A stretch of 64,000 nt of DNA. It comes from an uncultured Trichococcus sp. GTDB taxonomy: Bacteria; Bacillota; Bacilli; Lactobacillales; Aerococcaceae. Where the stretch lies: assembly GCF_963667775.1 (NCBI RefSeq), contig NZ_OY764015.1, forward strand, positions 2,717,001-2,781,000, read 5' to 3'. Made by a program: the position numbers and the translations under genes. The notes below the pieces were generated by a model. The model was not told the DNA's origin and searched no databases. It worked only from the letters and a program-made list of their open reading frames with translations. Below are positions 62,200 through 64,000 of this stretch, one piece after another (positions within the stretch are counted from its first letter, which is position 1; each line of letters opens with the position of its first letter).

Positions 62200-63843
62200 A
62201 TGGTTAAATCACACAGAAAAGATTCTATTAATGCTATGAAAAATGCTGCCGAAATATTAGCTGTAGATAGTGAAATAATATCTATGGAGATAAATAAAAT
62301 TGAACAGGCCAAGTATAATTTAAATCAACTAAATAATTTGTTGGATGACTCGATAGATGATGAAATAGATTTTCTTGAACAGCTTGAAAATAGTCTCAAA
62401 AATCCTGGCGATTTCAACAACTCGCTCTTGCTTGAAAAACTGGAAATAATTGGGAGTAGGCAAATTCCGAATTTAGAAGGTATCACGCTAATTGACTCGA
62501 TGGAAATATCTTATGATTGGAAAGAAGCAGTAAGGCTAAATCAGGAGTATGCGAAAGCTTACCAGATTGATTTGAAGCACCCGTTTATTGCGATGTTCTC
62601 CAGTATTGAGTTGGTGGAAATTTCTAAACAAGTCGTAGAGGAATTTGAACTATTGGAACTGGACAAATTGGATTATGCATTTGCAGCTTCTGCCGGTTTA
62701 ATTGCTGGTTTTATAGATGCTATTTTTGTAGGATCTATAAAGAGTCGTGCAGATGCAACTGGCCTTCAGAAAAGTGTAGATAAGGCTTTCGATAAGATTG
62801 TAGAGCTATATGGAAAGCACGAAAGAATTGCAGAATTAACAAATCAGCAAAAGAAAGCTAAGACTGATAGTAGTAAACAAAATATACAGAATAGTATAGA
62901 TAAAGTTAAGGCAGGCATAGTTTCGGCTAGTAAAAACGGTGAAATAGTTGAACGTGAATGGACTAAACACGACAGTATTAAATGGCTAGAAAAATATAAC
63001 AAGGTCGGGTACGATGCAGCCACTAATTTAAAAGATGGAAGTTTTCACATCCCAGGAATATCACCTGATAATCATCATTTATTATCGCTGGCACACGAGC
63101 CTAGCTTATTCGGATTATTGATTGGAATCGTTGATCAAATTACTGGTAAATCAACTTTTATAGGCAATGATGGGATGATACAAAGAATTGTAACGGATAA
63201 TGTAAACAAGGAATTGTCAGGCAATATGGTAACTCAGATTACTCAAGCCTGTGAAAACTGGTTTGGTCATATTATGAGTGATATTGCTGGCAGTAGTGGT
63301 TCAAAAGGCAGAGGTAGTGGTTTGCCTGTACCAGGGTGGGCAGCACTGCAAAAACTGCAGTTTGGCCATATTAATTACAACGAGAGGCACTCAGATGTGA
63401 CAATAGCAGAGCTATCTGAGCTCATGTTCAAAAAAGGTTATGATGTACGTTCTTTTTCAGCACAGCTTATTCCAGTACTGGTTTATGAAACACTCCTAAG
63501 ATGTTATTGGTTTTATAAACAGCATTTTTACTACGGAAAAGACTTAAAAGAGAGTGTTCCCATAGCTAATAATCGGGAGTTGGCAAGATTATTGCTAATA
63601 TCTGCGGGCTCATTTTCTACCGTAGATGTGACCCATGCGGCTATTAAAAGTATGCCAGGATCACCTCAGTTTATAGCAGAATTTATCATGACAGTTAACT
63701 TACCCGGGTTAGTAGATTTAGGATTTAGAAGTTTTCAAAATATTCGAAATGAAGTCTCCCATCGTAAACATGTGGAAAATATTTATGAGAATGATATTTT
63801 GATTGAATATAATAGAGTAATGAGTGATCCTAGTGTCCTTTAA
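62200..63843 (+). CDS. Large unrecognised protein, partner of the zinc-ribbon/PH gene
   Basis: 547 aa. Charged helical N-terminus, a hydrophobic segment near residues 157-178 (AFAASAGLIAGFIDAIFVG), a lysine-rich stretch, then a C-terminal half with HIPGISPDNHHLLSLAHEPSL and several short hydrophobic helices. I do not know the family. ATG at 62200 is 4 bases past the previous stop with GAGG 9 bases upstream; the in-frame ATG at 62185 overlaps the previous gene and has no site. The tight junction indicates joint function. Confidence 0.6.
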   Translation: MVKSHRKDSINAMKNAAEILAVDSEIISMEINKIEQAKYNLNQLNNLLDDSIDDEIDFLEQLENSLKNPGDFNNSLLLEKLEIIGSRQIPNLEGITLIDSMEISYDWKEAVRLNQEYAKAYQIDLKHPFIAMFSSIELVEISKQVVEEFELLELDKLDYAFAASAGLIAGFIDAIFVGSIKSRADATGLQKSVDKAFDKIVELYGKHERIAELTNQQKKAKTDSSKQNIQNSIDKVKAGIVSASKNGEIVEREWTKHDSIKWLEKYNKVGYDAATNLKDGSFHIPGISPDNHHLLSLAHEPSLFGLLIGIVDQITGKSTFIGNDGMIQRIVTDNVNKELSGNMVTQITQACENWFGHIMSDIAGSSGSKGRGSGLPVPGWAALQKLQFGHINYNERHSDVTIAELSELMFKKGYDVRSFSAQLIPVLVYETLLRCYWFYKQHFYYGKDLKESVPIANNRELARLLLISAGSFSTVDVTHAAIKSMPGSPQFIAEFIMTVNLPGLVDLGFRSFQNIRNEVSHRKHVENIYENDILIEYNRVMSDPSVL

Positions 63844-63868
63844 ATCATGAAATTTTTCTCATGATTTA
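63841..63868 (+). terminator. Hairpin at the stop codon of the last gene
   Basis: TAAATCATGA/TCATGATTTA, 8-base loop; the stop codon is its first three bases. AAAATATG follows, so R3 downstream is the stronger terminator. Confidence 0.65.
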
Positions 63869-63910
63869 AAATATGCCTGTAACCTTCAATCAAATTATTA
63901 TCGACCGGTA

Positions 63911-63999
63911 GAATGAATTCATGTCATCCGAGCCAACAACATTTAATTCTGCTGTTGGCTCTTTTAATTTACCCAAAATACTAAAAATTACCATATAAC
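63911..63999 (+). repeat. Island terminator repeat R3
   Basis: GAGCCAACA..TGTTGGCTC-type hairpin with CTTTTAATTT and the tail CCCAAAATACTAAAAATTAC shared with R1. The loop ATTTAATTCT is the reverse complement of the R1 loop AGAATTAAAT. Confidence 0.82.
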
Positions 64000-64000
64000 C

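Overview
The window reads as chromosome of a low- to mid-GC Gram-positive bacterium of the order Lactobacillales. Family Carnobacteriaceae, perhaps Trichococcus, is my best guess. The basis is gene content and order (rpoE-pyrG-fba-murA2-rho-rpmE2; walRKHI/J-htrA-rlmH), Met T-boxes, a QueT preQ1 riboswitch, a type-B L31 and a CbpA-type c-di-AMP protein. The genus is inference. I see no rRNA, tRNA, CRISPR array, transposase or integrase.

Layout. 0-2.8 kb: metQ (partial)-metI-metN methionine ABC importer on the minus strand behind two tandem Met T-boxes. 2.8-9.1 kb: aminotransferase, tautomerase, small membrane protein, Rgg-like regulator and a lipL-HD-HAD operon. 9.2-17.3 kb: DUF1934, rpoE, pyrG (with a reiterative-transcription attenuator), fba, murA2, rho, a thioredoxin-like protein and rpmE2. 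17.3-23.3 kb: a beta-glucoside/cellobiose PTS operon (kinase, GH1, EIIB, EIIC, EIIA) and its LacI regulator, tied together by matching palindromic operators. 23.4-28 kb: DUF1801/DUF3052 fusion, SUKH protein, lemA-htpX and an unrecognised protein. 28-36.6 kb: ddl, murF, cshA, acpS, alr, queT, a metallo-hydrolase and cbpA. 37-39.1 kb: CNNM/CorC protein and TrmR-like methyltransferase. 39.4-52.4 kb: an L,D-transpeptidase with a triple WalR box, then walRKHI, a DUF2207 protein, a divergent pyruvate-kinase-like protein, walJ and htrA. 52.4-55.8 kb: a cluster of DnaA boxes, ktrA-ktrB potassium uptake and rlmH.

Immediately after rlmH, whose last 15 bases nearly match the SCC-type attachment site of staphylococci, base composition drops sharply and an AT-rich accessory region runs to the window end. 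It holds an SPFH protein with three zinc ribbons, membrane proteins, a zinc-ribbon/DUF2628-like protein, a lipoprotein, a zinc-ribbon protein with a possible PH-like region, a large unrecognised protein, and decayed gene pieces. Three related copies of a terminator-like repeat mark its start, middle and end. This is the best candidate for an undescribed system.

Much of the window concerns the cell envelope: murA2, ddl, murF and alr build peptidoglycan precursors, the WalRK system with its L,D-transpeptidase and HtrA controls wall turnover, and CbpA plus KtrAB link c-di-AMP and potassium to turgor. Several promoters and RNA switches (T-box, preQ1-I, pyrG leader) can be read directly.
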